NCBI GenBank assembly: GCA_021793175.1
Contig: JAJYTH010000003.1
Location: forward strand, 1 to 64,000
From: Actinomycetes bacterium
Lineage (GTDB): Bacteria; Actinomycetota; Actinomycetes; Mycobacteriales; Pseudonocardiaceae
Length of the DNA: 64,000 nt
Direction of reading: 5' to 3'
Positions within the stretch are counted from its first letter, which is position 1. Every line of letters begins with the position of its first letter. Both the position numbers and the translations under genes were made by a program. Shown piece after piece: positions 39,939 to 47,363 of the stretch. The notes below the pieces were generated by a model that saw nothing but the letters and a program-made list of their open reading frames with translations, searched no databases and was not told the origin of the DNA.

Positions 39939-40550
39939 TCAACTCCCCAGGGTGGTGACGACGGCTTCGGCGGCGTCGGCGGCCAGTTCGCACGACGCTT
40001 CAGCGTTTTCTGCAGAGGCGAGATTCGTCATGATGTGGACGACTTCGTGGTCGTTCACGCCGATCCACAAGTCACATATCCCCGAATCCCTGCTGTCGAG
40101 GAGACTCGCGTAGACGGCGGGATAACCGGCGACCTCGGTGGGTTCGAAGTACTCGTTGGATTCCTTGTCGGCGTAGAGGGAGTTCAGGCCGTCCTCGTTC
40201 TCGACGATGACCGAGAGGTTGACGGAGTCCAGACTCTCTTCGGTGCGCTCCCAGCTACAGGCACCGCTTTCGAACCCTTCGTTCGGCCGCTCCTCCCCTT
40301 CGGCGAGCCCGAGCCGATCGAGCTGGGAGGACGAGAGCGCTCCACATGGGTCGGTCACAAGAGAGACGGTGTCGAGCGGATCCGTCACCTTCGGTGCTTC
40401 GGCCTCGGTGGTGTCCACCGAGGACACGGGTGCGTCGGTCTGCCCGGGCGGACTCGACGAGTCCGCCGCTGAATCATCACCACAGGCGGTCAGCACGGAC
40501 GCCGCGGTGGCGAGGACGAGCACGGAGACGGCGCGGGCCGTGCGGCTCAT
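39939..40550 (-). CDS. DUF3558 lipoprotein
   Basis: Lipobox SVLTACGDDS; DPCGALSSSQLDRLGL, GACSWER, CDLWIGVNDHEVVHIM. Confidence 0.85.
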   Translation of the reverse strand: MSRTARAVSVLVLATAASVLTACGDDSAADSSSPPGQTDAPVSSVDTTEAEAPKVTDPLDTVSLVTDPCGALSSSQLDRLGLAEGEERPNEGFESGACSWERTEESLDSVNLSVIVENEDGLNSLYADKESNEYFEPTEVAGYPAVYASLLDSRDSGICDLWIGVNDHEVVHIMTNLASAENAEASCELAADAAEAVVTTLGS

Positions 40551-40975
40551 ACCTCCATCACTCCTGAGCCGACCTTGTTGACGTCCTCCTGCGACTGTTC
40601 CTCGCGGGTGGTGATGCCGTCACGGGCGTTGCGCAGCGCGTCAATGTACTTTTGGACGTAGTCCATCATCTTCTGGGTCGCCTGCATGAAGGCTTTTCCC
40701 GAAGGGTTGGCGTAGGCCGTAAAGTCCTCGCTGGCGGGCTCGGCCCCCGGCGGCCGCACGAGCGCCATGTCCTGCGCTCGCTGGTAGTCGTGGGTGAGGC
40801 TGGCGTATAGGTCCTCCCACTCCGCGATGACCTGGTCGATCTCCTCACGGGAGAACTTGTAACCACCCCCGCTGGGTGCCGGAGCCCCGGCGATCTTCGG
40901 CGCCGCGACCGCGATCGTGCTTCCAACGGCTTTGTTGACCGCCGCGCCGCCGTCCGCTGCTACGTGCATGTCCAA
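40547..40975 (-). CDS. Small helical ESX-associated (WXG100-like) protein
   Basis: FSREEIDQVIAEWEDLYASLTHDYQRAQDM...MQATQKMMDYVQKYIDALRNARDGIT; adjacent to DUF3558/PPE-like. Confidence 0.65.
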   Translation of the reverse strand: MDMHVAADGGAAVNKAVGSTIAVAAPKIAGAPAPSGGGYKFSREEIDQVIAEWEDLYASLTHDYQRAQDMALVRPPGAEPASEDFTAYANPSGKAFMQATQKMMDYVQKYIDALRNARDGITTREEQSQEDVNKVGSGVMEV

Positions 40976-41104
40976 GTCCCCTTCAAAGCCTCGAAGTGAG
41001 AAGCAGTCTGCTCAGGGCGGTCGAAGCGCGTCAAGCTTGTTGTGTTCGCCCGATAAGTCCGACGTGGCAGGGGGGACCCGGGTTCCCGCTTTGGGTCTCG
41101 AAAT

Positions 41105-41144
41105 GGCAACGGCGGGACCTCATGTACGAGATCCCGCCGTTGCC
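41105..41144. terminator. Strong hairpin downstream of rplI
   Basis: 13-bp perfect inverted repeat GGCAACGGCGGGA/TCCCGCCGTTGCC. Confidence 0.65.
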
Positions 41145-41162
41145 GTCGAAGAGGTAAGACCC

Positions 41163-41618
41163 CTACTGGGACACGACCTCCAGCTGCAGGTCCACCGTCA
41201 CCTCGGGGTGCAGGCGGGCCTGAACCTGGTGCTTGCCCAGCGTCTTGATGTGCTTGCCCGTGTCGATGATCCGCTTGTCGAGCTGCGGGCCACCGGCGGA
41301 GGAGATGGCACCGACGATGTCGGCCGCCGTGATCGAGCCGAACAGCTTCTTCGAGCCCTCGGCAGCCTTGCCCTGAACCTGGATGGTGCCGAGGTTCTTC
41401 AACGTGGAGCGAATCTCCTTGGCGTGGTCGAGGTCGCGGATGCGCCGCGCCTCCTGGGCCCGCTGGATGGTGCGGATGTTCTTCTCCGCGCCCTTGGTCG
41501 CCGTGATCGCGAGGCCACGCGGCAGCAGGTAGTTACGCGCGTAACCGTCCTTGACCTCGACGATGTCACCGGGGCCGCCGAGGTTCGCCACGTCGGTCGT
41601 CAGGATGATCTTCGCCAT
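41163..41618 (-). CDS. rplI: 50S ribosomal protein L9
   Basis: MAKIILTTDVANLGGPGDIVEVKDGYARNYLLPRGLAITAT. Confidence 0.97.
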   Translation of the reverse strand: MAKIILTTDVANLGGPGDIVEVKDGYARNYLLPRGLAITATKGAEKNIRTIQRAQEARRIRDLDHAKEIRSTLKNLGTIQVQGKAAEGSKKLFGSITAADIVGAISSAGGPQLDKRIIDTGKHIKTLGKHQVQARLHPEVTVDLQLEVVSQ

Positions 41619-41632
41619 GTCTGACTTCCTCC

Positions 41633-41881
41633 TCAGCGAGCCGTCGACGTGTAGGGCAGCAGCGCCATCTCCCGCGAGTTCTTGACCGCGATGGCGATGT
41701 CGCGCTGGTGCTGGCTGCAGTTACCAGTGACCCGGCGGGCACGGATCTTGCCGCGGTCGGAGATGTACTTCCGCAGCATGTTCGTGTCCTTGTAGTCGAT
41801 CGGCTCGGGGTGGCCCTGCTTCTCGGCCTTGCAGAACACGCAGACCTTCTTCTTCGGCTTGCGAACGGGTGGCTTCGCCAC
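41633..41881 (-). CDS. rpsR: 30S ribosomal protein S18 (Zn-ribbon type)
   Basis: [23 protein letters not shown]...[49 protein letters not shown] start at 41881. Confidence 0.96.
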   Translation of the reverse strand: MAKPPVRKPKKKVCVFCKAEKQGHPEPIDYKDTNMLRKYISDRGKIRARRVTGNCSQHQRDIAIAVKNSREMALLPYTSTAR

Positions 41882-41931
41882 GATGTACTCCTGAGGAACG
41901 TCGTGTGTGGTTGCTTTGCGATGTGAGGCCG

Positions 41932-42402
41932 CTAGAACGGCGGTTCGTCGGAGAAACCGCCCGCGCCGCCCGCGGGAGGTGCCGACCCCCACGGGTCGTC
42001 AGCGGGAGCGCTGCCGAATCCGCTACCGCCGCTGCCTCGACTGACCTTGTTGACCTTCGCCGTCGCGTAACGCAGTGAGGGACCGATCTCGTCGACCTCG
42101 AGCTCGACGACCGTGCGCTTCTCGCCTTCCTTGGTCTCGAACGACCGCTGCTTCAGCCTGCCCTGCACGATGACCCTGGCGCCCCTGGTCAGGGACTCGG
42201 CGACGTTCTCAGCCGCCTGGCGCCAGATGTTGCACCGCAGGAACAGTGCCTCGCCGTCCTTCCACTCGCCGGTCTGGCGGTCGAAGATGCGGGGCGTGGA
42301 CGCGACCGTGAAGTTCGCGACAGCGGCGCCCGAAGGCGTGAACCGCAGCTCCGGGTCGGCGGTGAGGTTGCCGACCACAGTGATGATGGTGTCTCCGGCC
42401 AT
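41932..42402 (-). CDS. ssb: Single-stranded DNA-binding protein
   Basis: [37 protein letters not shown]-terminal acidic tip GGFSDEPPF. Confidence 0.97.
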   Translation of the reverse strand: MAGDTIITVVGNLTADPELRFTPSGAAVANFTVASTPRIFDRQTGEWKDGEALFLRCNIWRQAAENVAESLTRGARVIVQGRLKQRSFETKEGEKRTVVELEVDEIGPSLRYATAKVNKVSRGSGGSGFGSAPADDPWGSAPPAGGAGGFSDEPPF

Positions 42403-42414
42403 CCGGTATCAGCC

Positions 42415-42750
42415 TCAGGCCTTCGCGCCGGCCTTGGCGGCGGCCTTCTTCGCGCCGCGCGGCGGACGCCTGCGAACGACCTTGGTCCGCAGCACGGTCT
42501 CCTGGAGCGAGAGCTGACGGTCGAGCTCGGAGACGGCCTCGGGCTCGGCGAAGAGATCCAGAACGGCGTAGATGCCTTCGGAGTTCTTACCGATGTCGTA
42601 GGCCAGCCTGCGGCGACCCCACACGTCGACCTTCTCCACGTTGCCGCCGGACGAGCGGATGACCTCGAGGAACTTCTCCAGGTTCGGGGCGACGGTGCGC
42701 TCATCGAGCGATGGGTCGAAAATCACCATTATTTCGTAATGGCGTGACAC
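42415..42750 (-). CDS. rpsF: 30S ribosomal protein S6
   Basis: [55 protein letters not shown] at 42750 best spaced from GGAGGTGAG. Confidence 0.96.
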   Translation of the reverse strand: MSRHYEIMVIFDPSLDERTVAPNLEKFLEVIRSSGGNVEKVDVWGRRRLAYDIGKNSEGIYAVLDLFAEPEAVSELDRQLSLQETVLRTKVVRRRPPRGAKKAAAKAGAKA

Positions 42751-42865
42751 AACCACTCACCTCCTATGGGCTCATGCGGTCACGGACGGTCCGTGACAGG
42801 AGGGTTGTTCGACCGCACAGTCTAATCGCGGGGCCCGACCAGGCACCTCGCGGGCAGGCGGTTTC

Positions 42866-43828
42866 TCAGGAGGCCCGGCGCAGCGCCCAGGTGCGGACGA
42901 GTCCCGCGGTGACGGCGGCGAGCGCCACGACGGCGAGCAGCATGGGCAGCTGTACCGCCTGCTGTCGGTCCTGCACCGCCAGCGCGTCGGCGTCACCGGC
43001 GTTCCGGAGATCGGAGCCGTGCGCGCTGTTTCCCGAGTCCTCGTCGCCGAGAGAACCGTACGAAGGAGTGAGGGGTTCGCCGGGGACACCGCTGGACGGG
43101 GCGTACTGCAGGTCCTCCGGCACGGAGATGCCCGCGCCCGGCGCTTCGGCGGCCGGGATGCCGTCGTAGTCCCTTCTCTTGGCCATGGCCTCGCCGGTGT
43201 TCTGGAAGCCGCCGTCCCGCCCGTCGGCGTCCGCGTCACCGGAGTGCGGGTGCGTGCCGGCGGAGTTCTCGTCCGAACGGTCGGGTGAGTCGGGAGTCGG
43301 TTCGGAGGAGGGCTTGGGCTGAGTGGACCGCTGGGTGTGGTTGGTGGCCTCCACCGTCAGTTGACATGCGGCCGAGACCGTCTCGGCGATGCTGTCGAGC
43401 GTGGTCCGCTGGGTGGACGGCAGGGCACCGAGCCCGGCCTTGCCTTCGAGTGCCTGCCGGACGGCCGCGCCGATCGCCTCGCCGCTGATGCTGCTGGTCG
43501 GGGCATCGGGGACGGTGCCGACCTCGACCTGGGTGTCGGAGATCTTCCTGGCCAGGTGGTTCGGCCAGATGGTGAGGTGGTGGACCACGACGATGGTCCT
43601 GGCTTCCTCGGCACCCGCTCTGACCAATTCGGACACCGATGCGCCGTCCAGGGCCACCATGTCGCCGACTCTGCCACCGACCGCGCCCGTGCAGTTGTCC
43701 GCTACCGCGGTCGCAGCCGCCGCCGTGCCCGCCGTGAGGACGGTCATGCCGCCGACCACCGCTGTCGCGGCGATCGTGGCGAGCGCTCTGCGGGCCACCC
43801 GGGAGAAAGCGGTGGGGCTGATCCGCAC
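42866..43828 (-). CDS. Hypothetical secreted protein, C-terminal TM anchor (paralogue A)
   Basis: Signal peptide, Cys-containing N-terminal domain, Ser/Pro/Asp-rich linker, C-terminal LPMLLAVVALAAVTAGLVRTWALRRAS. Confidence 0.7.
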   Translation of the reverse strand: MRISPTAFSRVARRALATIAATAVVGGMTVLTAGTAAAATAVADNCTGAVGGRVGDMVALDGASVSELVRAGAEEARTIVVVHHLTIWPNHLARKISDTQVEVGTVPDAPTSSISGEAIGAAVRQALEGKAGLGALPSTQRTTLDSIAETVSAACQLTVEATNHTQRSTQPKPSSEPTPDSPDRSDENSAGTHPHSGDADADGRDGGFQNTGEAMAKRRDYDGIPAAEAPGAGISVPEDLQYAPSSGVPGEPLTPSYGSLGDEDSGNSAHGSDLRNAGDADALAVQDRQQAVQLPMLLAVVALAAVTAGLVRTWALRRAS

Positions 43829-44068
43829 TGGACTGTCCTCCTCGTTGACTCCGTGTCGATTAGGAACAACGACGGAGGGACGTGGGAAGTGACGCGAATC
43901 GGGGAAGTGACCTGAACTACAGCGCCGGTCCCGGGTGAACGCCCGCAGCGTCCGGCGGTCCGGCGCCGTGTCGGTCCATCGCCGATGGCTTGCCGATGGA
44001 TTCCCGACAGATCGACTTGTCGACATGTCGGCGTATCGGTTTGTCGGCGTGTCTGCGTGTCTGTCTTA

Positions 44069-44824
44069 TCAATGGAGCAACTTACGGCGAGCCCACGTGT
44101 GCGCCAGCGCGGCGGCCACCACCACCAGCGAGATCACCGCGAGCAGGAACGGCAGTCGGTCCAGTGTTCCGGGCTCCTGCGCATCGTGGTTGGTGTGCTG
44201 TTGAGCGGCGAACGTGTCGCCACGGTCGCGCTCCGTCGTGGAGGGCGCCGAAGTGGTGCCTTCCAGCCGGTCGATCGTCGCCCGTGCCGGGCCTCCGCCC
44301 TGGGCGCCAGTACCCGGAGGCGACGCCGTGGGGGTGCCCGCCACCGAGGTGTCGGAGTCCTCGGCGCTCTGGGAGTCCTCGGTGTTCTCGGATGTGTCGG
44401 TGGACGGGGAAATCGTGTTTTGCGGAGGTGAGGTTGTGGTGGTCTCACTTTCACCGTCAATCTCACCTTGTTGTGTGTCACCTGAATCGGGATTCTTTGT
44501 TTCGTTTTCCCCGAGGATGTCCTGAAAGGGTTTCTTGATCGCGTCTACGGTGTTTTTCCCGGATTCGCACAAGGCACTCAACGCCTCGGCGAGCGACTCC
44601 GGCTGGTTGAGACCGAACTCGGCCCAGAGGTTGAGCACCTCCGCGTCCAACGCGAGCAGCTCGTCGTCCTCGTTCTTCTCGAGTTCTCTGCAGATACCAG
44701 CGTCGATGGGGTTGGAGTCCTGCGCGTACGCGTTGCCCGGGAAGAGCAGCAACGCCAGCAGGCCAGCCAGTGCCAACGTGGCGCTCGTCGAGCCGATATG
44801 CCTGTTGTTCCGGTCCACGCTTTC
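44069..44824 (-). CDS. Hypothetical secreted protein, C-terminal TM anchor (paralogue B)
   Basis: Signal peptide (LALAGLLALLLFPGNAYAQ), Thr/Ser-rich linker, C-terminal LPFLLAVISLVVVAAALAHTWARRKLLH similar to the preceding gene; start set at MESVDRNN. Confidence 0.7.
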   Translation of the reverse strand, partial: ESVDRNNRHIGSTSATLALAGLLALLLFPGNAYAQDSNPIDAGICRELEKNEDDELLALDAEVLNLWAEFGLNQPESLAEALSALCESGKNTVDAIKKPFQDILGENETKNPDSGDTQQGEIDGESETTTTSPPQNTISPSTDTSENTEDSQSAEDSDTSVAGTPTASPPGTGAQGGGPARATIDRLEGTTSAPSTTERDRGDTFAAQQHTNHDAQEPGTLDRLPFLLAVISLVVVAAALAHTWARRKLLH

Positions 44825-44962
44825 CATGAGCTTTTTCGCCCTCACTCCTCGGGTGCGGTCGAAGTCCCGCGCCTTTTCCCGCTGATATGTGATCTTGGTC
44901 AAATTCCTGGGACAGGGTCACGGTACTCGATTTTTCGGCGGATGAATCGTTACCCTCGCCGA

Positions 44963-45733
44963 ATGCAGATCGGCGCGCATGTCCGTGATGACGCTCCTTT
45001 GTCGGCGGCCCGCGAACGAGCCGCGGACGCCGTACAGTTCTTCCTCGCGGATCCGCAGGGCTGGAAGAAGCCGCAGCCGCACCCACAGGCGGCCGACCTC
45101 GCCGACGCGGGTATCGCCGTCTACATCCATGCGCCGTACGTGCTCAACGTGGCGTCGCTGAACAACCGCATCCGCATCCCCTCGCGCAAGGCCGTGGCCC
45201 AGCACGCCGCCGCGGCGGCCGAGACGAAGGCGCGCGGCCTCGTCGTGCACGGCGGCCACGTCCGTCAGGGCGAGGACCCCGCGGAAGGGTTGGCGAACTG
45301 GCGCAAACTGTTCGAGCGGCAGGCCGAACAGGGCGGTTTCGAGGTGCCGTTGCTGATCGAGAACACCGCTGGTGGCGCGGGTGCGATGGCCCGCGAACTG
45401 GACATGATCGCGAGATTGTGGGACGAGGTCGCCGACTTCGGCGCCGGGTTCTGCCTGGACACCTGTCACGCGTACGCCGCGGGTTGGGACCTGGCCGAGA
45501 CGGTGGAGCGCGTGCAGGCGATCACCGGCCGGATCGACCTGGTGCACCTCAACAACTCGCGCGACGCGTGGGGTTCACAACGCGATCGTCACGCGGGCAT
45601 CGTCAGCGAGGCGGGAACCATCGACCCCGAGCTGTTGGTCGAGGTGGTTCGGGAAGCCGCGGCACCGGTGATCGTGGAGACGCCCCAGGACGATCAGGCC
45701 ACCGACATCGAGTTCCTGCGCGAACGGCTCTGA
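44963..45733 (+). CDS. Deoxyribonuclease IV (AP endonuclease family 2, Nfo-like)
   Basis: MQIGAHV, YIHAPYVLNVAS, VVHGGHV, LLIENTAGGAGAMARELD, FCLDTCHAYAAGWDL, LVHLNNSRDAWGSQRDRHAGIVSEAGTI. Confidence 0.92.
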   Translation: MQIGAHVRDDAPLSAARERAADAVQFFLADPQGWKKPQPHPQAADLADAGIAVYIHAPYVLNVASLNNRIRIPSRKAVAQHAAAAAETKARGLVVHGGHVRQGEDPAEGLANWRKLFERQAEQGGFEVPLLIENTAGGAGAMARELDMIARLWDEVADFGAGFCLDTCHAYAAGWDLAETVERVQAITGRIDLVHLNNSRDAWGSQRDRHAGIVSEAGTIDPELLVEVVREAAAPVIVETPQDDQATDIEFLRERL

Positions 45734-47316
45734 TCGGAATCGAGGTGCTCACCTCGCGACTTGTGCCGCTTCCTCTGTCCACGTCGGAGCCGGGGTAGGA
45801 CGATGCGGTCCTCGGCCCCGTCGAGCACCCCGCCCGCGGGATCGTCCACACCGTGGATCCGCACCAGGTCCTGAGCCGGTCGGTAGATCTCTCGCAGGAT
45901 CAACACACAGAGCAGGACCACCACGACGTCACGCACGACGACCGTGCCGAGGAACCAGCCCTCCGGCAGGCCCTTGTTGTCCATGCCGAGGTAGTAGAAC
46001 ATGCGCGGGGCCCACACGAGCGCGTCCACGACCATCCAACCGAGCAGCAGCCGCCACCGTGGGATGGCCAGCACGGCCAGCGGCACCAGCCACAGCGAGT
46101 ACTGCGGGCTCCATACCTTGTTGGTCAACAGGAAGGCCGCCACGACGAGGAAGCACAGCTGCGCCACTCTTGGCCGGCGCGGGGCCGACAGCGCGACGTA
46201 GGCGATACCCGCGCACAACGCCAGGAACAGTGCGCCGCTGACGGTGTTCAAGATCGTCGGTGCCTGTCCCTGGGCGAGCGGGCCGTCGAAGCCCTGCCAA
46301 CCCGTGAAGTACGAGACCACGTTGTACAGCGAGTCGGGGTCCATGTCCCGCTGGGTGTTGAGACGGAAGAACTCCGACCAGCCTTCCCGAAGGAAGATCA
46401 TGAAAGGCAGGTTGAGGACACCCCACGTCACGGCCGCGGCTCCGGCCGTACGCGCCCACGCGCCGAGCTTCCCTGCCCGCAGACACAGCACGAGCAGCGG
46501 CCCGAGGAAGAACAACGGATAGAGCTTCGTCGCGGCCCCGGCACCCAGTAATACGCCCGCGAGGACTGGTTTTCTGCGAGCCCAGGCCAACAGTCCCGTG
46601 GCCGCCGCGGCGGTGGCGAGCGCGTCGAAGTTCGTGAAGGCGTGCACCACCACCAGCGGTGACACGGCCACGAGCGCCGCATCCCAGACACGGCGCTGCG
46701 CGGTCCGGGCCACCGCCCAGACCGTGACCAGCCAGGCCGCGGACAGAAAGAACGCCGTGATGTTGAAATACACCGCGACGGGCAACGCGCCCGGTAACCA
46801 ACCCGACTGGGCCGCGGCGCCCCAGCCGTGTGTGAGCGTGGCGTTGACCCACTGGAACAGCCCGCTGAGCACGGGATATTCCATGTAGCGGACCTGCTCG
46901 TGCTCGGTTCCCTCGTTTTCCACCCAACTGGTGGCGTACGGGAAGGTGTCCTCCTGGTCGAGCCGCTCGGCGGTGTAGAGCGGGACGATGTCCGAGTAAC
47001 ACATCGCCACGTACTGCCTGTCCGAGCGCCAGTCGAGCTCGACGTCGCCTTGCTCGGTGACGTACTGCTGGATACAGGCGGCCTTGCCGAACCAGCCCGC
47101 CGTCAGACCGAGGACCGCCAGCAGCAGACAGACGCGCAGCGGAGTCCAGAACCAGTGCCGACCCACGGCCGCGTGGCGGCCGAGCGGCCCGCCCACGGGG
47201 CGGGTGACCGCCTCCGCGAGCGGATCCGACCAGCTCGGAATCACCCGCTGTGATGCGTCCAGCGACGCGGTGTCGGGCGTCGAAGTCTGCTGCGAGCCAT
47301 AACTATCGCTGGACAC
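45694..47316 (-). CDS. GT87/DUF2029-type polyprenyl-linked mannosyltransferase-like membrane protein
   Basis: Multi-TM; YMEYPVLSGLFQWVNA, FLLTNKVWSPQYSLWLVPLAVLA. Confidence 0.82.
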   Translation of the reverse strand: MSSDSYGSQQTSTPDTASLDASQRVIPSWSDPLAEAVTRPVGGPLGRHAAVGRHWFWTPLRVCLLLAVLGLTAGWFGKAACIQQYVTEQGDVELDWRSDRQYVAMCYSDIVPLYTAERLDQEDTFPYATSWVENEGTEHEQVRYMEYPVLSGLFQWVNATLTHGWGAAAQSGWLPGALPVAVYFNITAFFLSAAWLVTVWAVARTAQRRVWDAALVAVSPLVVVHAFTNFDALATAAAATGLLAWARRKPVLAGVLLGAGAATKLYPLFFLGPLLVLCLRAGKLGAWARTAGAAAVTWGVLNLPFMIFLREGWSEFFRLNTQRDMDPDSLYNVVSYFTGWQGFDGPLAQGQAPTILNTVSGALFLALCAGIAYVALSAPRRPRVAQLCFLVVAAFLLTNKVWSPQYSLWLVPLAVLAIPRWRLLLGWMVVDALVWAPRMFYYLGMDNKGLPEGWFLGTVVVRDVVVVLLCVLILREIYRPAQDLVRIHGVDDPAGGVLDGAEDRIVLPRLRRGQRKRHKSRGEHLDSDQSRSRRNSMSVA

Positions 47317-47363
47317 GTCGCGAATGTTACGTGTCGGTGCTCAGCGATGTGTGCGCAATCCCA

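Noticed and set aside
43930-44068. Degenerate GTCGGCGTGTC-like repeats between the two secreted paralogues
   Set aside because: Short, imperfect and low in information; cannot be distinguished from compositional bias by eye.
45694-45733. 40-bp tail-to-tail overlap of the Nfo-like and GT87-like genes
   Set aside because: Short convergent overlaps are common in compact high-GC genomes; not notable alone.
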